A DNA stretch of 64,000 nucleotides from NCBI RefSeq assembly GCF_026262505.1, contig NW_026529132.1:45355-109354 (forward strand), given 5' to 3'. The notes beneath the pieces are model-generated. The model saw only the letters and a list, made by a program, of their open reading frames with translations. It was not told the DNA's origin and searched no databases. The stretch's first letter is position 1, and every line of letters begins with the position of its first letter. The translations under genes and the position numbers were made by a program. Shown piece by piece: positions 1-11,595 of the stretch. The stretch is from Trichomonas vaginalis G3 (taxonomy: Eukaryota > Parabasalia > Trichomonadida > Trichomonadidae).

Positions 1-1
1 T

Positions 2-541
2 GAACATGATATGATTGAATATGATACTGAATGCAAACACTGCAAGAAGAACAGTAATAAGAAGAATTCCTCCAAGAAGACAGAGGAGAAACCAAAGAAA
101 GAAGAAGTAAAGCAGGAAGACGTCAAGGAATCTTCAAATGTTGATGATGATGACGTCGAAAGTGATGATGATGTTCCACAATACTACTCATTCACATCAT
201 CAATGTATAGTGGCTCCGATGGTATACAGCACATACATCGTGAGGAAGTTGATTCAAAGAGTGGTCTCCGCAAAGTTGTTGATACAAAGCGTGTCGGCAA
301 CAAGTCTCTCACAGTTCATGAAGTTACTGACAAAGATGGTAAAGTTGAGAAACACGAGACAATGAAGAACATTCGTGATGATGAGATTGAAGAGTTCAAG
401 AACATGTGGGCACAGCACAATGTTCCTGCACAATCTTCTCTTCCAGAACCAGAAAACAAAGAAAAGAAGAATGTAAAGAAGGAAGAGAAGAAAGATGATA
501 AGAAGACAGAAGATAAGCCAAAGAAAGAAGAAACTCACTAA
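2..541 (+). CDS. MLF-like protein, array copy 1 (5' end outside window)
   Basis: This is the 3' three quarters of an array gene; its frame is open from base 2 to the TAA at 539-541. It corresponds to residues from about 54 onward of the 232-aa product and is identical to the full copies in the part seen. The start and promoter lie upstream of the window. Confidence 0.85.
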   Translation, partial: EHDMIEYDTECKHCKKNSNKKNSSKKTEEKPKKEEVKQEDVKESSNVDDDDVESDDDVPQYYSFTSSMYSGSDGIQHIHREEVDSKSGLRKVVDTKRVGNKSLTVHEVTDKDGKVEKHETMKNIRDDEIEEFKNMWAQHNVPAQSSLPEPENKEKKNVKKEEKKDDKKTEDKPKKEETH

Positions 542-905
542 GGAAAGAAAAAAACTTTGTGCTGAATTTCTAATCTTCTTTTAATATTAATATGTTTGTA
601 AACATGATTCTATATGATTTATTCTAAATTTATCTTTTTTTTATAATTATCATTCTAATATAAAGTTATAAAGAATTAGATATTTAATTTTGAAATAATT
701 AATGATAATATATAATGAAAATAGAATAAAATATTTTAATTCATATCAATTTACAATTATTATCATATTTTTATCGTTATTTCTATTTTATTGAATCTTT
801 GAATTTAGATTTCAAAGAAAAATGTCAAAAATGGAAACAATTGGTATAAAATATTTATCTATGGTATGTAATTAATATATTCTTTATTCATATTTTTCTT
901 AGAAA

Positions 906-1004
906 ATGTCGTATTTCTCTCAGTTTTGGAAAACTTCTCAGAAATTTTGTTCGGGCATTTATTCTTTCAATTTTTTGAAAAGAGAAATTTTGTCTGAACA
1001 CTAA
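906..1004 (+). CDS. Short conserved ORF (32 aa) just upstream of each MLF copy
   Basis: An ATG-initiated 33-codon frame ends in TAA two bases before the initiator motif of MLF copy 2. It starts MSYFSQFW and is present in each intact spacer of the array, but because the units are near-identical this repetition is not independent evidence of selection. It may be a chance frame, an upstream ORF in a longer transcript, or a remnant 3' end of another gene. I treat it as a weak call. Confidence 0.2.
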   Translation: MSYFSQFWKTSQKFCSGIYSFNFLKREILSEH

Positions 1005-1005
1005 A

Positions 1006-1018
1006 TCATTTTTCGATA
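1006..1018 (+). promoter_or_regulatory. Trichomonad-type initiator (Inr) of MLF copy 2
   Basis: The motif TCATTTTTCGATA sits directly before the ATG at 1019. It matches the trichomonad initiator pattern (TCA followed by pyrimidine/AT-rich bases), where transcription starts at the A and 5' UTRs are only about 5-20 nt. The same motif precedes the other array copies; in copy 5 it is altered by deletions. This supports the ATG chosen as the MLF start. Confidence 0.65.
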
Positions 1019-1717
1019 ATGTTTGACTGGTTTGATGAACCAATTGTATACTACAGACGCTTCGCTCCAATGCGCTCTGGTGTCTTTGATTACATGTCAC
1101 GTTGGATGGATTCAGTAGATCGTGCTATGGAAGAAGAATTTGGTGACTTTTATGATGCATTCACTCGCCGTGATGTTGAACATGATATGATTGAATATGA
1201 TACTGAATGCAAACACTGCAAGAAGAACAGTAATAAGAAGAATTCCTCCAAGAAGACAGAGGAGAAACCAAAGAAAGAAGAAGTAAAGCAGGAAGACGTC
1301 AAGGAATCTTCAAATGTTGATGATGATGACGTCGAAAGTGATGATGATGTTCCACAATACTACTCATTCACATCATCAATGTATAGTGGCTCCGATGGTA
1401 TACAGCACATACATCGTGAGGAAGTTGATTCAAAGAGTGGTCTCCGCAAAGTTGTTGATACAAAGCGTGTCGGCAACAAGTCTCTCACAGTTCATGAAGT
1501 TACTGACAAAGATGGTAAAGTTGAGAAACACGAGACAATGAAGAACATTCGTGATGATGAGATTGAAGAGTTCAAGAACATGTGGGCACAGCACAATGTT
1601 CCTGCACAATCTTCTCTTCCAGAACCAGAAAACAAAGAAAAGAAGAATGTAAAGAAGGAAGAGAAGAAAGATGATAAGAAGACAGAAGATAAGCCAAAGA
1701 AAGAAGAAACTCACTAA
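1019..1717 (+). CDS. Myeloid leukemia factor (MLF)-like protein, array copy 2
   Basis: The 232-aa product has an aromatic and acidic N-terminal segment (1-60), a CKHC pair of cysteines (64-67), a Lys/Glu/Asp-rich low-complexity linker (70-110), a core at about 113-191 and a Lys-rich tail (205-232). The core reads YYSFTSSMYSG, then SGLRKVVDTKRVGNKSLTV, then the EIEEFKNMW region. That order resembles the MLF1/Mlf1IP family: Ser-rich strand, G-[LI]-[RK] stretch, 'RTGVEK'-like turn, acidic end. MLF proteins are stress-linked cytoplasmic or nuclear adaptors, also reported from diplomonads and trichomonads; the exact role here is unknown. The start follows an Inr by 13 nt. A general low-complexity protein is the alternative. 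Confidence 0.75.
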   Translation: MFDWFDEPIVYYRRFAPMRSGVFDYMSRWMDSVDRAMEEEFGDFYDAFTRRDVEHDMIEYDTECKHCKKNSNKKNSSKKTEEKPKKEEVKQEDVKESSNVDDDDVESDDDVPQYYSFTSSMYSGSDGIQHIHREEVDSKSGLRKVVDTKRVGNKSLTVHEVTDKDGKVEKHETMKNIRDDEIEEFKNMWAQHNVPAQSSLPEPENKEKKNVKKEEKKDDKKTEDKPKKEETH

Positions 1718-2195
1718 GGAAAGAAAAAAACTTTGTGCTGAATTTCTAATCTTCTTTTAATATTAATATGTTTGTAAACATGATTCTATATGATTTATTC
1801 TAAATTTATCTTTTTTTTATAATTATCATTCTAATATAAAGTTATAAAGAATTAGATATTTAATTTTGAAATAATTAATGATAATATATAATGAAAATAG
1901 AATAAATATATTTTAATTCATATCAATTTACAATTATTATCATATTTTTATCGTTATTTCTATTTTATTGAATCTTTGAATTTAGATTTCAAAGAAAAAT
2001 GTCAAAAATGGAAACAATTGGTATAAAATATTTATCTATGGTATGTAATTAATATATTCTTTATTCATATTTTTCTTAGAAAATGTCGTATTTCTCTCAG
2101 TTTTGGAAAACTTCTCAGAAATTTTGTTCGGGCATTTATTCTTTCAATTTTTTGAAAAGAGAAATTTTGTCTGAACACTAAATCATTTTTCGATA

Positions 2196-2894
2196 ATGTT
2201 TGACTGGTTTGATGAACCAATTGTATACTACAGACGCTTCGCTCCAATGCGCTCTGGTGTCTTTGATTACATGTCACGTTGGATGGATTCAGTAGATCGT
2301 GCTATGGAAGAAGAATTTGGTGACTTTTATGATGCATTCACTCGCCGTGATGTTGAACATGATATGATTGAATATGATACTGAATGCAAACACTGCAAGA
2401 AGAACAGTAATAAGAAGAATTCCTCCAAGAAGACAGAGGAGAAACCAAAGAAAGAAGAAGTAAAGCAGGAAGACGTCAAGGAATCTTCAAATGTTGATGA
2501 TGATGACGTCGAAAGTGATGATGATGTTCCACAATACTACTCATTCACATCATCAATGTATAGTGGCTCCGATGGTATACAGCACATACATCGTGAGGAA
2601 GTTGATTCAAAGAGTGGTCTCCGCAAAGTTGTTGATACAAAGCGTGTCGGCAACAAGTCTCTCACAGTTCATGAAGTTACTGACAAAGATGGTAAAGTTG
2701 AGAAACACGAGACAATGAAGAACATTCGTGATGATGAGATTGAAGAGTTCAAGAACATGTGGGCACAGCACAATGTTCCTGCACAATCTTCTCTTCCAGA
2801 ACCAGAAAACAAAGAAAAGAAGAATGTAAAGAAGGAAGAGAAGAAAGATGATAAGAAGACAGAAGATAAGCCAAAGAAAGAAGAAACTCACTAA
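2196..2894 (+). CDS. MLF-like protein, array copy 3
   Basis: The 232-aa product is identical to that of copy 2 and is preceded by the same TCATTTTTCGATA initiator. It is intact and presumably expressible from its own unit promoter. Confidence 0.75.
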   Translation: MFDWFDEPIVYYRRFAPMRSGVFDYMSRWMDSVDRAMEEEFGDFYDAFTRRDVEHDMIEYDTECKHCKKNSNKKNSSKKTEEKPKKEEVKQEDVKESSNVDDDDVESDDDVPQYYSFTSSMYSGSDGIQHIHREEVDSKSGLRKVVDTKRVGNKSLTVHEVTDKDGKVEKHETMKNIRDDEIEEFKNMWAQHNVPAQSSLPEPENKEKKNVKKEEKKDDKKTEDKPKKEETH

Positions 2895-3372
2895 GGAAAG
2901 AAAAAAACTTTGTGCTGAATTTCTAATCTTCTTTTAATATTAATATGTTTGTAAACATGATTCTATATGATTTATTCTAAATTTATCTTTTTTTTATAAT
3001 TATCATTCTAATATAAAGTTATAAAGAATTAGATATTTAATTTTGAAATAATTAATGATAATATATAATGAAAATAGAATAAATATATTTTAATTCATAT
3101 CAATTTACAATTATTATCATATTTTTATCGTTATTTCTATTTTATTGAATCTTTGAATTTAGATTTCAAAGAAAAATGTCAAAAATGGAAACAATTGGTA
3201 TAAAATATTTATCTATGGTATGTAATTAATATATTCTTTATTCATATTTTTCTTAGAAAATGTCGTATTTCTCTCAGTTTTGGAAAACTTCTCAGAAATT
3301 TTGTTCGGGCATTTATTCTTTCAATTTTTTGAAAAGAGAAATTTTGTCTGAACACTAAATCATTTTTCGATA

Positions 3373-4113
3373 ATGTTTGACTGGTTTGATGAACCAATTG
3401 TATACTACAGACGCTTCGCTCCAATGCGCTCTGGTGTCTTTGATTACATGTCACGTTGGATGGATTCAGTAGATCGTGCTATGGAAGAAGAATTTGGTGA
3501 CTTTTATGATGCATTCACTCGCCGTGATGTTGAACATGATATGATTGAATATGATACTGAATGCAAACACTGCAAGAAGAACAGTAATAAGAAGAATTCC
3601 TCCAAGAAGACAGAGGAGAAACCAAAGAAAGAAGAAGTAAAGCAGGAAGACGTCAAGGAATCTTCAAATGTTGATGATGATGACGTCGAAAGTGATGATG
3701 ATGTTCCACAATACTACTCATTCACATCATCAATGTATAGTGGCTCCGATGGTATACAGCACATACATCGTGAGGAAGTTGATTCAAAGAGTGGTCTCCG
3801 CAAAGTTGTTGATACAAAGCGTGTCGGCAACAAGTCTCTCACAGTTCATGAAGTTACTGACAAAGATGGTAAAGTTGAGAAACACGAGACAATGAAGAAC
3901 ATTCGTGATGATGAGATTGAAGAGTTCAAGAACATGTGGGCACAGCACAATGTTCCTGCACAATCTTCTCTTCCAGAACCAGAAAACAAAGAAAAGAAGA
4001 ATGTAAAGAAGGAAGAGAAGAAAGATGATAAGAAGACAGAAGATAAGCCAAAGAAAGAAAAACTCACTAAGGAAAGAAAAAAACTTTGTGCTGAATTTCT
4101 AATCTTCTTTTAA
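3373..4113 (+). CDS. MLF-like protein, array copy 4 (altered C-terminus)
   Basis: It is identical to copy 2 up to the Lys-rich tail. One base is missing in the final GAAGAAGAAACT run near 4060, so the frame passes the usual stop (4068-4070) and ends at 4113 with 18 unrelated residues (246 aa). The MLF core is untouched. The indel lies in a purine run, so a sequencing error is plausible. Confidence 0.7.
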   Translation: MFDWFDEPIVYYRRFAPMRSGVFDYMSRWMDSVDRAMEEEFGDFYDAFTRRDVEHDMIEYDTECKHCKKNSNKKNSSKKTEEKPKKEEVKQEDVKESSNVDDDDVESDDDVPQYYSFTSSMYSGSDGIQHIHREEVDSKSGLRKVVDTKRVGNKSLTVHEVTDKDGKVEKHETMKNIRDDEIEEFKNMWAQHNVPAQSSLPEPENKEKKNVKKEEKKDDKKTEDKPKKEKLTKERKKLCAEFLIFF

Positions 4114-4544
4114 TATTAATATGTTTGTAAACATGATTCTATATGATTTATTCTAAATTTATCTTTTTTTTATAATTATCATTCTAATATAAAGTTATAA
4201 AGAATTAGATATTTAATTTTGAAATAATTAATGATAATATATAATGAAAATAGAATAAATATATTTTAATTCATATCAATTTACAATTATTATCATATTT
4301 TTATCGTTATTTCTATTTTATTGAATCTTTGAATTTAGATTTCAAAGAAAAATGTCAAAAATGGAAACAATTGGTATAAAATATTTATCTATGGTATGTA
4401 ATTAATATATTCTTTATTCATATTTTTCTTAGAAAATGTCGTATTTCTCTCAATTTTGGAAAACTTCTCAGAAATTTTGTTCGGCATTTATTCTTTCAAT
4501 TTTTTGAAAAGAGAAATTTTGTCTGACACTAACATTTTTCGATA

Positions 4545-5239
4545 ATGTTTGACTGGTTTGATGACCAATTGTATACTACAGACGCTTCGCTCCAATGCGC
4601 TCTGGTGTCTTTGATTACATGTCACGTTGGATGGATTCAGTAGAATCGTGCTATGGAAGAAGAATTTGGTGACTTTTATGATGCATTCACTCGCCGTGAT
4701 GTTGAACATGATATGATTGAATATGAATACTGAATGCAAACACTGCAAGAAGAACAGTAATAAGAAGAATTCCTCCAAGAAGACAGAGGAGAAACAAAGA
4801 AAGAAGAAGTAAAGCAGGAAGACGTCAAGGAATCTTCAAATGTTGATGATGAATGACGTCGAAAGTGATGATGATGTTCCACAATACTACTCATTCACAT
4901 CATCAATGTATAGTGGCTCCGATGGTATACAGCACATACATCGTGAGGAAGTTGATTCAAAGAGTGGTCTCCGCAAAGTTTTGATACAAAGCGTGTCGGC
5001 AACAAGTCTCTCACAGTTCATGAAGTTACTGACAAAGATGGTAAAGTTGAGAAACACGAGACAATGAAGAACATTCGTGATGATGAGATTGAAGAGTTCA
5101 AGACATGTGGCACAGCACAATGTTCCTGCACAATCTTCTCTTCCAGAACCAGAAAACAAAGAAAAAAAATGTAAAGAAGGAAGAGAAGAAAGATGATAAG
5201 AAGATAGAAGATAAGCCAAAGAAAGAAGAAACTCACTAA
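4545..5239 (+). pseudogene. MLF-like array copy 5, multiply frameshifted
   Basis: This unit aligns to its neighbours throughout but carries at least ten single-base insertions and deletions. Examples are GAACC to GACC near 4563, an extra A near 4644 and 4727, and losses near 4980 and 5103. No long frame survives. Most changes are one-base events at short homopolymers, while adjacent copies are clean. That pattern is more like an unpolished stretch of long-read assembly than neutral decay, but the sequence alone cannot decide. Confidence 0.7.
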
Positions 5240-5715
5240 GGAAAGAAAAAAACTTTGTGCTGAATTTCTAATCTTCTTTTAATATTAATATGTTTGTAAA
5301 CATGATTCTATATGATTTATTCTAAATTTATCTTTTTTTTATAATTATCATTCTAATATAAAGTTATAAAGAATTAGATATTAATTTTGAATAATTAATG
5401 ATAATATATAATGAAAATAGAATAAATATATTTTAATTCATATCAATTTACAATTATTATCATATTTTTATCGTTATTTCTATTTTATTGAATCTTTGAA
5501 TTTAAGATTTCAAAGAAAAATGTCAAAAATGGAAACAATTGGTATAAAATATTTATCTATGGTATGTAATTAATATATTTTTATTCATATTTTTCTTAGA
5601 AAATGTCGTATTTCTCTCAGTTTTGGAAAACTTCTCAGAAATTTTGTTCGGGCATTTATTCTTTCAATTTTTTGAAAAGAGAAATTTTGTCTGAACACTA
5701 AATCATTTTTCGATA

Positions 5716-6413
5716 ATGTTTGACTGGTTTGATGAACCAATTGTATACTACAGACGCTTCGCTCCAATGCGCTCTGGTGTCTTTGATTACATGTCACGTT
5801 GGATGGATTCAGTAGATCGTGCTATGGAAGAAGAATTTGGTGACTTTTATGATGCATTCACTCGCCGTGATGTTGAACATGATATGATTGAATATGATAC
5901 TGAATGCAAACACTGCAAGAAGAACAGTAATAAGAAGAATTCCTCCAAGAAGACAGAGGAGAAACCAAAGAAAGAAGAAGTAAAGCAGGAAGACGTCAAG
6001 GAATCTTCAAATGTTGATGATGATGACGTCGAAAGTGATGATGATGTTCCACAATACTACTCATTCACATCATCAATGTATAGTGGCTCCGATGGTATAC
6101 AGCACATACATCGTGAGGAAGTTGATTCAAAGAGTGGTCTCCGCAAAGTTGTTGATACAAAGCGTGTCGGCAACAAGTCTCTCACAGTTCATGAAGTTAC
6201 TGACAAAGATGGTAAAGTTGAGAAACACGAGACAATGAAGAACATTCGTGATGATGAGATTGAAGAGTTCAAGAACATGTGGGCACAGCACAATGTTCCT
6301 GCACAATCTTCTCTCCAGAACCAGAAAACAAAGAAAAGAAGAATGTAAAGAAGGAAGAGAAGAAAGATGATAAGAAGATAGAAGATAAGCCAAAGAAAGA
6401 AGAAACTCACTAA
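5716..6413 (+). CDS. MLF-like array copy 6, frameshift near C-terminus
   Basis: It is identical to copy 2 for about 200 residues. A lost T at about 6315 (TCTCTTCCAG becomes TCTCTCCAG) shifts the frame so it stops at 6348 (210 aa); the ancestral stop is 6411-6413. The MLF core is intact and only the Lys-rich tail is lost. It shares with copies 5 and 12 an ACA-to-ATA change in the tail coding region. Confidence 0.65.
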
Positions 6414-6889
6414 GGAAAGAAAAAAACTTTGTGCTGAATTTCTAATCTTCTTTTAATATTATATGTTTGTAAACATGATTCTATATGATTTATTCTAAAT
6501 TTATCTTTTTTTATAATTATCATTCTAATATAAAGTTATAAAGAATTAGATATTTAATTTTGAAATAATTAATGATAATATATAATGAAAATAGAATAAA
6601 TATATTTTAATTCATATCAATTTACAATTATTATCATATTTTTATCGTTATTTCTATTTTATTGAATCTTTGAATTTAGATTTCAAAGAAAAATGTCAAA
6701 AATGGAAACAATTGGTATAAAATATTTATCTATGGTATGTAATTAATATATTCTTTATTCATATTTTTCTTAGAAAATGTCGTATTTCTCTCAGTTTTGG
6801 AAAACTTCTCAGAAATTTTGTTCGGGCATTTATTCTTTCAATTTTTTGAAAAGAGAAATTTTGTCTGAACACTAAATCATTTTTCGATA

Positions 6890-7587
6890 ATGTTTGACTG
6901 GTTTGATGAACCAATTGTATACTACAGACGCTTCGCTCCAATGCGCTCTGGTGTCTTTGATTACATGTCACGTTGGATGGATTCAGTAGATCGTGCTATG
7001 GAAGAAGAATTTGGTGACTTTTATGATGCATTCACTCGCCGTGATGTTGAACATGATATGATTGAATATGATACTGAATGCAAACACTGCAAGAAGAACA
7101 GTAATAAGAAGAATTCCTCCAAGAAGACAGAGGAGAAACCAAAGAAAGAAGAAGTAAAGCAGGAAGACGTCAAGGAATCTTCAAATGTTGATGATGATGA
7201 CGTCGAAAGTGATGATGATGTTCCACAATACTACTCATTCACATCATCAATGTATAGTGGCTCCGATGGTATACAGCACATACATCGTGAGGAAGTTGAT
7301 TCAAAGAGTGGTCTCCGCAAAGTTGTTGATACAAAGCGTGTCGGCAACAAGTCTCTCACAGTTCATGAAGTTACTGACAAAGATGGTAAAGTTGAGAAAC
7401 ACGAGACAATGAAGAACATTCGTGATGATGAGATTGAAGAGTTCAAGAACATGTGGGCACAGCACAATGTTCCTGCACAATCTTCTCTTCCAGAACCAGA
7501 AAACAAAGAAAGAAGAATGTAAAGAAGGAAGAGAAGAAAGATGATAAGAAGACAGAAGATAAGCCAAAGAAAGAAGAAACTCACTAA
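6890..7587 (+). CDS. MLF-like array copy 7, frameshift near C-terminus
   Basis: It is identical to copy 2 until about residue 206, where one base is missing in the AAAGAAAAGAAG run (~7508). The frame then stops at 7522 instead of 7585-7587. The core is intact; the basic tail is lost. A purine-run indel of this kind is a typical read error. Confidence 0.65.
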
Positions 7588-8065
7588 GGAAAGAAAAAAA
7601 CTTTGTGCTGAATTTCTAATCTTCTTTTAATATTAATATGTTTGTAAACATGATTCTATATGATTTATTCTAAATTTATCTTTTTTTTATAATTATCATT
7701 CTAATATAAAGTTATAAAGAATTAGATATTTAATTTTGAAATAATTAATGATAATATATAATGAAAATAGAATAAATATATTTTAATTCATATCAATTTA
7801 CAATTATTATCATATTTTTATCGTTATTTCTATTTTATTGAATCTTTGAATTTAGATTTCAAAGAAAAATGTCAAAAATGGAAACAATTGGTATAAAATA
7901 TTTATCTATGGTATGTAATTAATATATTCTTTATTCATATTTTTCTTAGAAAATGTCGTATTTCTCTCAGTTTTGGAAAACTTCTCAGAAATTTTGTTCG
8001 GGCATTTATTCTTTCAATTTTTTGAAAAGAGAAATTTTGTCTGAACACTAAATCATTTTTCGATA

Positions 8066-8764
8066 ATGTTTGACTGGTTTGATGAACCAATTGTATACTA
8101 CAGACGCTTCGCTCCAATGCGCTCTGGTGTCTTTGATTACATGTCACGTTGGATGGATTCAGTAGATCGTGCTATGGAAGAAGAATTTGGTGACTTTTAT
8201 GATGCATTCACTCGCCGTGATGTTGAACATGATATGATTGAATATGATACTGAATGCAAACACTGCAAGAAGAACAGTAATAAGAAGAATTCCTCCAAGA
8301 AGACAGAGGAGAAACCAAAGAAAGAAGAAGTAAAGCAGGAAGACGTCAAGGAATCTTCAAATGTTGATGATGATGACGTCGAAAGTGATGATGATGTTCC
8401 ACAATACTACTCATTCACATCATCAATGTATAGTGGCTCCGATGGTATACAGCACATACATCGTGAGGAAGTTGATTCAAAGAGTGGTCTCCGCAAAGTT
8501 GTTGATACAAAGCGTGTCGGCAACAAGTCTCTCACAGTTCATGAAGTTACTGACAAAGATGGTAAAGTTGAGAAACACGAGACAATGAAGAACATTCGTG
8601 ATGATGAGATTGAAGAGTTCAAGAACATGTGGGCACAGCACAATGTTCCTGCACAATCTTCTCTTCCAGAACCAGAAAACAAAGAAAAGAAGAATGTAAA
8701 GAAGGAAGAGAAGAAAGATGATAAGAAGACAGAAGATAAGCCAAAGAAAGAAGAAACTCACTAA
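8066..8764 (+). CDS. MLF-like protein, array copy 8
   Basis: Intact 232-aa copy identical in product to copy 2, with the standard Inr and spacer. Confidence 0.75.
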   Translation: MFDWFDEPIVYYRRFAPMRSGVFDYMSRWMDSVDRAMEEEFGDFYDAFTRRDVEHDMIEYDTECKHCKKNSNKKNSSKKTEEKPKKEEVKQEDVKESSNVDDDDVESDDDVPQYYSFTSSMYSGSDGIQHIHREEVDSKSGLRKVVDTKRVGNKSLTVHEVTDKDGKVEKHETMKNIRDDEIEEFKNMWAQHNVPAQSSLPEPENKEKKNVKKEEKKDDKKTEDKPKKEETH

Positions 8765-9241
8765 GGAAAGAAAAAAACTTTGTGCTGAATTTCTAATCTT
8801 CTTTTAATATTAATATGTTTGTAAACATGATTCTATATGATTTATTCTAAATTTATCTTTTTTTTATAATTATCATTCTAATATAAAGTTATAAAGAATT
8901 AGATATTTAATTTTGAAATAATTAATGATAATATATAATGAAAATAGAATAAATATATTTTAATTCATATCAATTTACAATTATTATCATATTTTTATCG
9001 TTATTTCTATTTTATTGAATCTTTGAATTTAGATTTCAAAGAAAAATGTCAAAAATGGAAACAATTGGTATAAAATATTTATCTATGGTATGTAATTAAT
9101 ATATTTTTATTCATATTTTTCTTAGAAAATGTCGTATTTCTCTCAGTTTTGGAAAACTTCTCAGAAATTTTGTTCGGGCATTTATTCTTTCAATTTTTTG
9201 AAAAGAGAAATTTTGTCTGAACACTAAATCATTTTTCGATA

Positions 9242-9940
9242 ATGTTTGACTGGTTTGATGAACCAATTGTATACTACAGACGCTTCGCTCCAATGCGCTC
9301 TGGTGTCTTTGATTACATGTCACGTTGGATGGATTCAGTAGATCGTGCTATGGAAGAAGAATTTGGTGACTTTTATGATGCATTCACTCGCCGTGATGTT
9401 GAACATGATATGATTGAATATGATACTGAATGCAAACACTGCAAGAAGAACAGTAATAAGAAGAATTCCTCCAAGAAGACAGAGGAGAAACCAAAGAAAG
9501 AAGAAGTAAAGCAGGAAGACGTCAAGGAATCTTCAAATGTTGATGATGATGACGTCGAAAGTGATGATGATGTTCCACAATACTACTCATTCACATCATC
9601 AATGTATAGTGGCTCCGATGGTATACAGCACATACATCGTGAGGAAGTTGATTCAAAGAGTGGTCTCCGCAAAGTTGTTGATACAAAGCGTGTCGGCAAC
9701 AAGTCTCTCACAGTTCATGAAGTTACTGACAAAGATGGTAAAGTTGAGAAACACGAGACAATGAAGAACATTCGTGATGATGAGATTGAAGAGTTCAAGA
9801 ACATGTGGGCACAGCACAATGTTCCTGCACAATCTTCTCTTCCAGAACCAGAAAACAAAGAAAAGAAGAATGTAAAGAAGGAAGAGAAGAAAGATGATAA
9901 GAAGACAGAAGATAAGCCAAAGAAAGAAGAAACTCACTAA
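9242..9940 (+). CDS. MLF-like protein, array copy 9
   Basis: Intact 232-aa copy identical in product to copy 2. The upstream spacer lacks one base in the TATATTCTTTATT stretch; the promoter is otherwise unchanged. Confidence 0.75.
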   Translation: MFDWFDEPIVYYRRFAPMRSGVFDYMSRWMDSVDRAMEEEFGDFYDAFTRRDVEHDMIEYDTECKHCKKNSNKKNSSKKTEEKPKKEEVKQEDVKESSNVDDDDVESDDDVPQYYSFTSSMYSGSDGIQHIHREEVDSKSGLRKVVDTKRVGNKSLTVHEVTDKDGKVEKHETMKNIRDDEIEEFKNMWAQHNVPAQSSLPEPENKEKKNVKKEEKKDDKKTEDKPKKEETH

Positions 9941-10418
9941 GGAAAGAAAAAAACTTTGTGCTGAATTTCTAATCTTCTTTTAATATTAATATGTTTGTAA
10001 ACATGATTCTATATGATTTATTCTAAATTTATCTTTTTTTTATAATTATCATTCTAATATAAAGTTATAAAGAATTAGATATTTAATTTTGAAATAATTA
10101 ATGATAATATATAATGAAAATAGAATAAATATATTTTAATTCATATCAATTTACAATTATTATCATATTTTTATCGTTATTTCTATTTTATTGAATCTTT
10201 GAATTTAGATTTCAAAGAAAAATGTCAAAAATGGAAACAATTGGTATAAAATATTTATCTATGGTATGTAATTAATATATTCTTTATTCATATTTTTCTT
10301 AGAAAATGTCGTATTTCTCTCAGTTTTGGAAAACTTCTCAGAAATTTTGTTCGGGCATTTATTCTTTCAATTTTTTGAAAAGAGAAATTTTGTCTGAACA
10401 CTAAATCATTTTTCGATA

Positions 10419-11117
10419 ATGTTTGACTGGTTTGATGAACCAATTGTATACTACAGACGCTTCGCTCCAATGCGCTCTGGTGTCTTTGATTACATGTCAC
10501 GTTGGATGGATTCAGTAGATCGTGCTATGGAAGAAGAATTTGGTGACTTTTATGATGCATTCACTCGCCGTGATGTTGAACATGATATGATTGAATATGA
10601 TACTGAATGCAAACACTGCAAGAAGAACAGTAATAAGAAGAATTCCTCCAAGAAGACAGAGGAGAAACCAAAGAAAGAAGAAGTAAAGCAGGAAGACGTC
10701 AAGGAATCTTCAAATGTTGATGATGATGACGTCGAAAGTGATGATGATGTTCCACAATACTACTCATTCACATCATCAATGTATAGTGGCTCCGATGGTA
10801 TACAGCACATACATCGTGAGGAAGTTGATTCAAAGAGTGGTCTCCGCAAAGTTGTTGATACAAAGCGTGTCGGCAACAAGTCTCTCACAGTTCATGAAGT
10901 TACTGACAAAGATGGTAAAGTTGAGAAACACGAGACAATGAAGAACATTCGTGATGATGAGATTGAAGAGTTCAAGAACATGTGGGCACAGCACAATGTT
11001 CCTGCACAATCTTCTCTTCCAGAACCAGAAAACAAAGAAAAGAAGAATGTAAAGAAGGAAGAGAAGAAAGATGATAAGAAGACAGAAGATAAGCCAAAGA
11101 AAGAAGAAACTCACTAA
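10419..11117 (+). CDS. MLF-like protein, array copy 10
   Basis: Intact 232-aa copy, product identical to copy 2, standard initiator and spacer. Confidence 0.75.
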   Translation: MFDWFDEPIVYYRRFAPMRSGVFDYMSRWMDSVDRAMEEEFGDFYDAFTRRDVEHDMIEYDTECKHCKKNSNKKNSSKKTEEKPKKEEVKQEDVKESSNVDDDDVESDDDVPQYYSFTSSMYSGSDGIQHIHREEVDSKSGLRKVVDTKRVGNKSLTVHEVTDKDGKVEKHETMKNIRDDEIEEFKNMWAQHNVPAQSSLPEPENKEKKNVKKEEKKDDKKTEDKPKKEETH

Positions 11118-11595
11118 GGAAAGAAAAAAACTTTGTGCTGAATTTCTAATCTTCTTTTAATATTAATATGTTTGTAAACATGATTCTATATGATTTATTC
11201 TAAATTTATCTTTTTTTTATAATTATCATTCTAATATAAAGTTATAAAGAATTAGATATTTAATTTTGAAATAATTAATGATAATATATAATGAAAATAG
11301 AATAAATATATTTTAATTCATATCAATTTACAATTATTATCATATTTTTATCGTTATTTCTATTTTATTGAATCTTTGAATTTAGATTTCAAAGAAAAAT
11401 GTCAAAAATGGAAACAATTGGTATAAAATATTTATCTATGGTATGTAATTAATATATTCTTTATTCATATTTTTCTTAGAAAATGTCGTATTTCTCTCAG
11501 TTTTGGAAAACTTCTCAGAAATTTTGTTCGGGCATTTATTCTTTCAATTTTTTGAAAAGAGAAATTTTGTCTGAACACTAAATCATTTTTCGATA

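Noticed and set aside
860-905. Spliceosomal intron in the MLF 5' region
   Set aside because: Donor- and acceptor-like ends exist, but the trichomonad branch/acceptor motif (ACTAACACACAG type) is absent, and the MLF gene already has an initiator directly upstream of its ATG.
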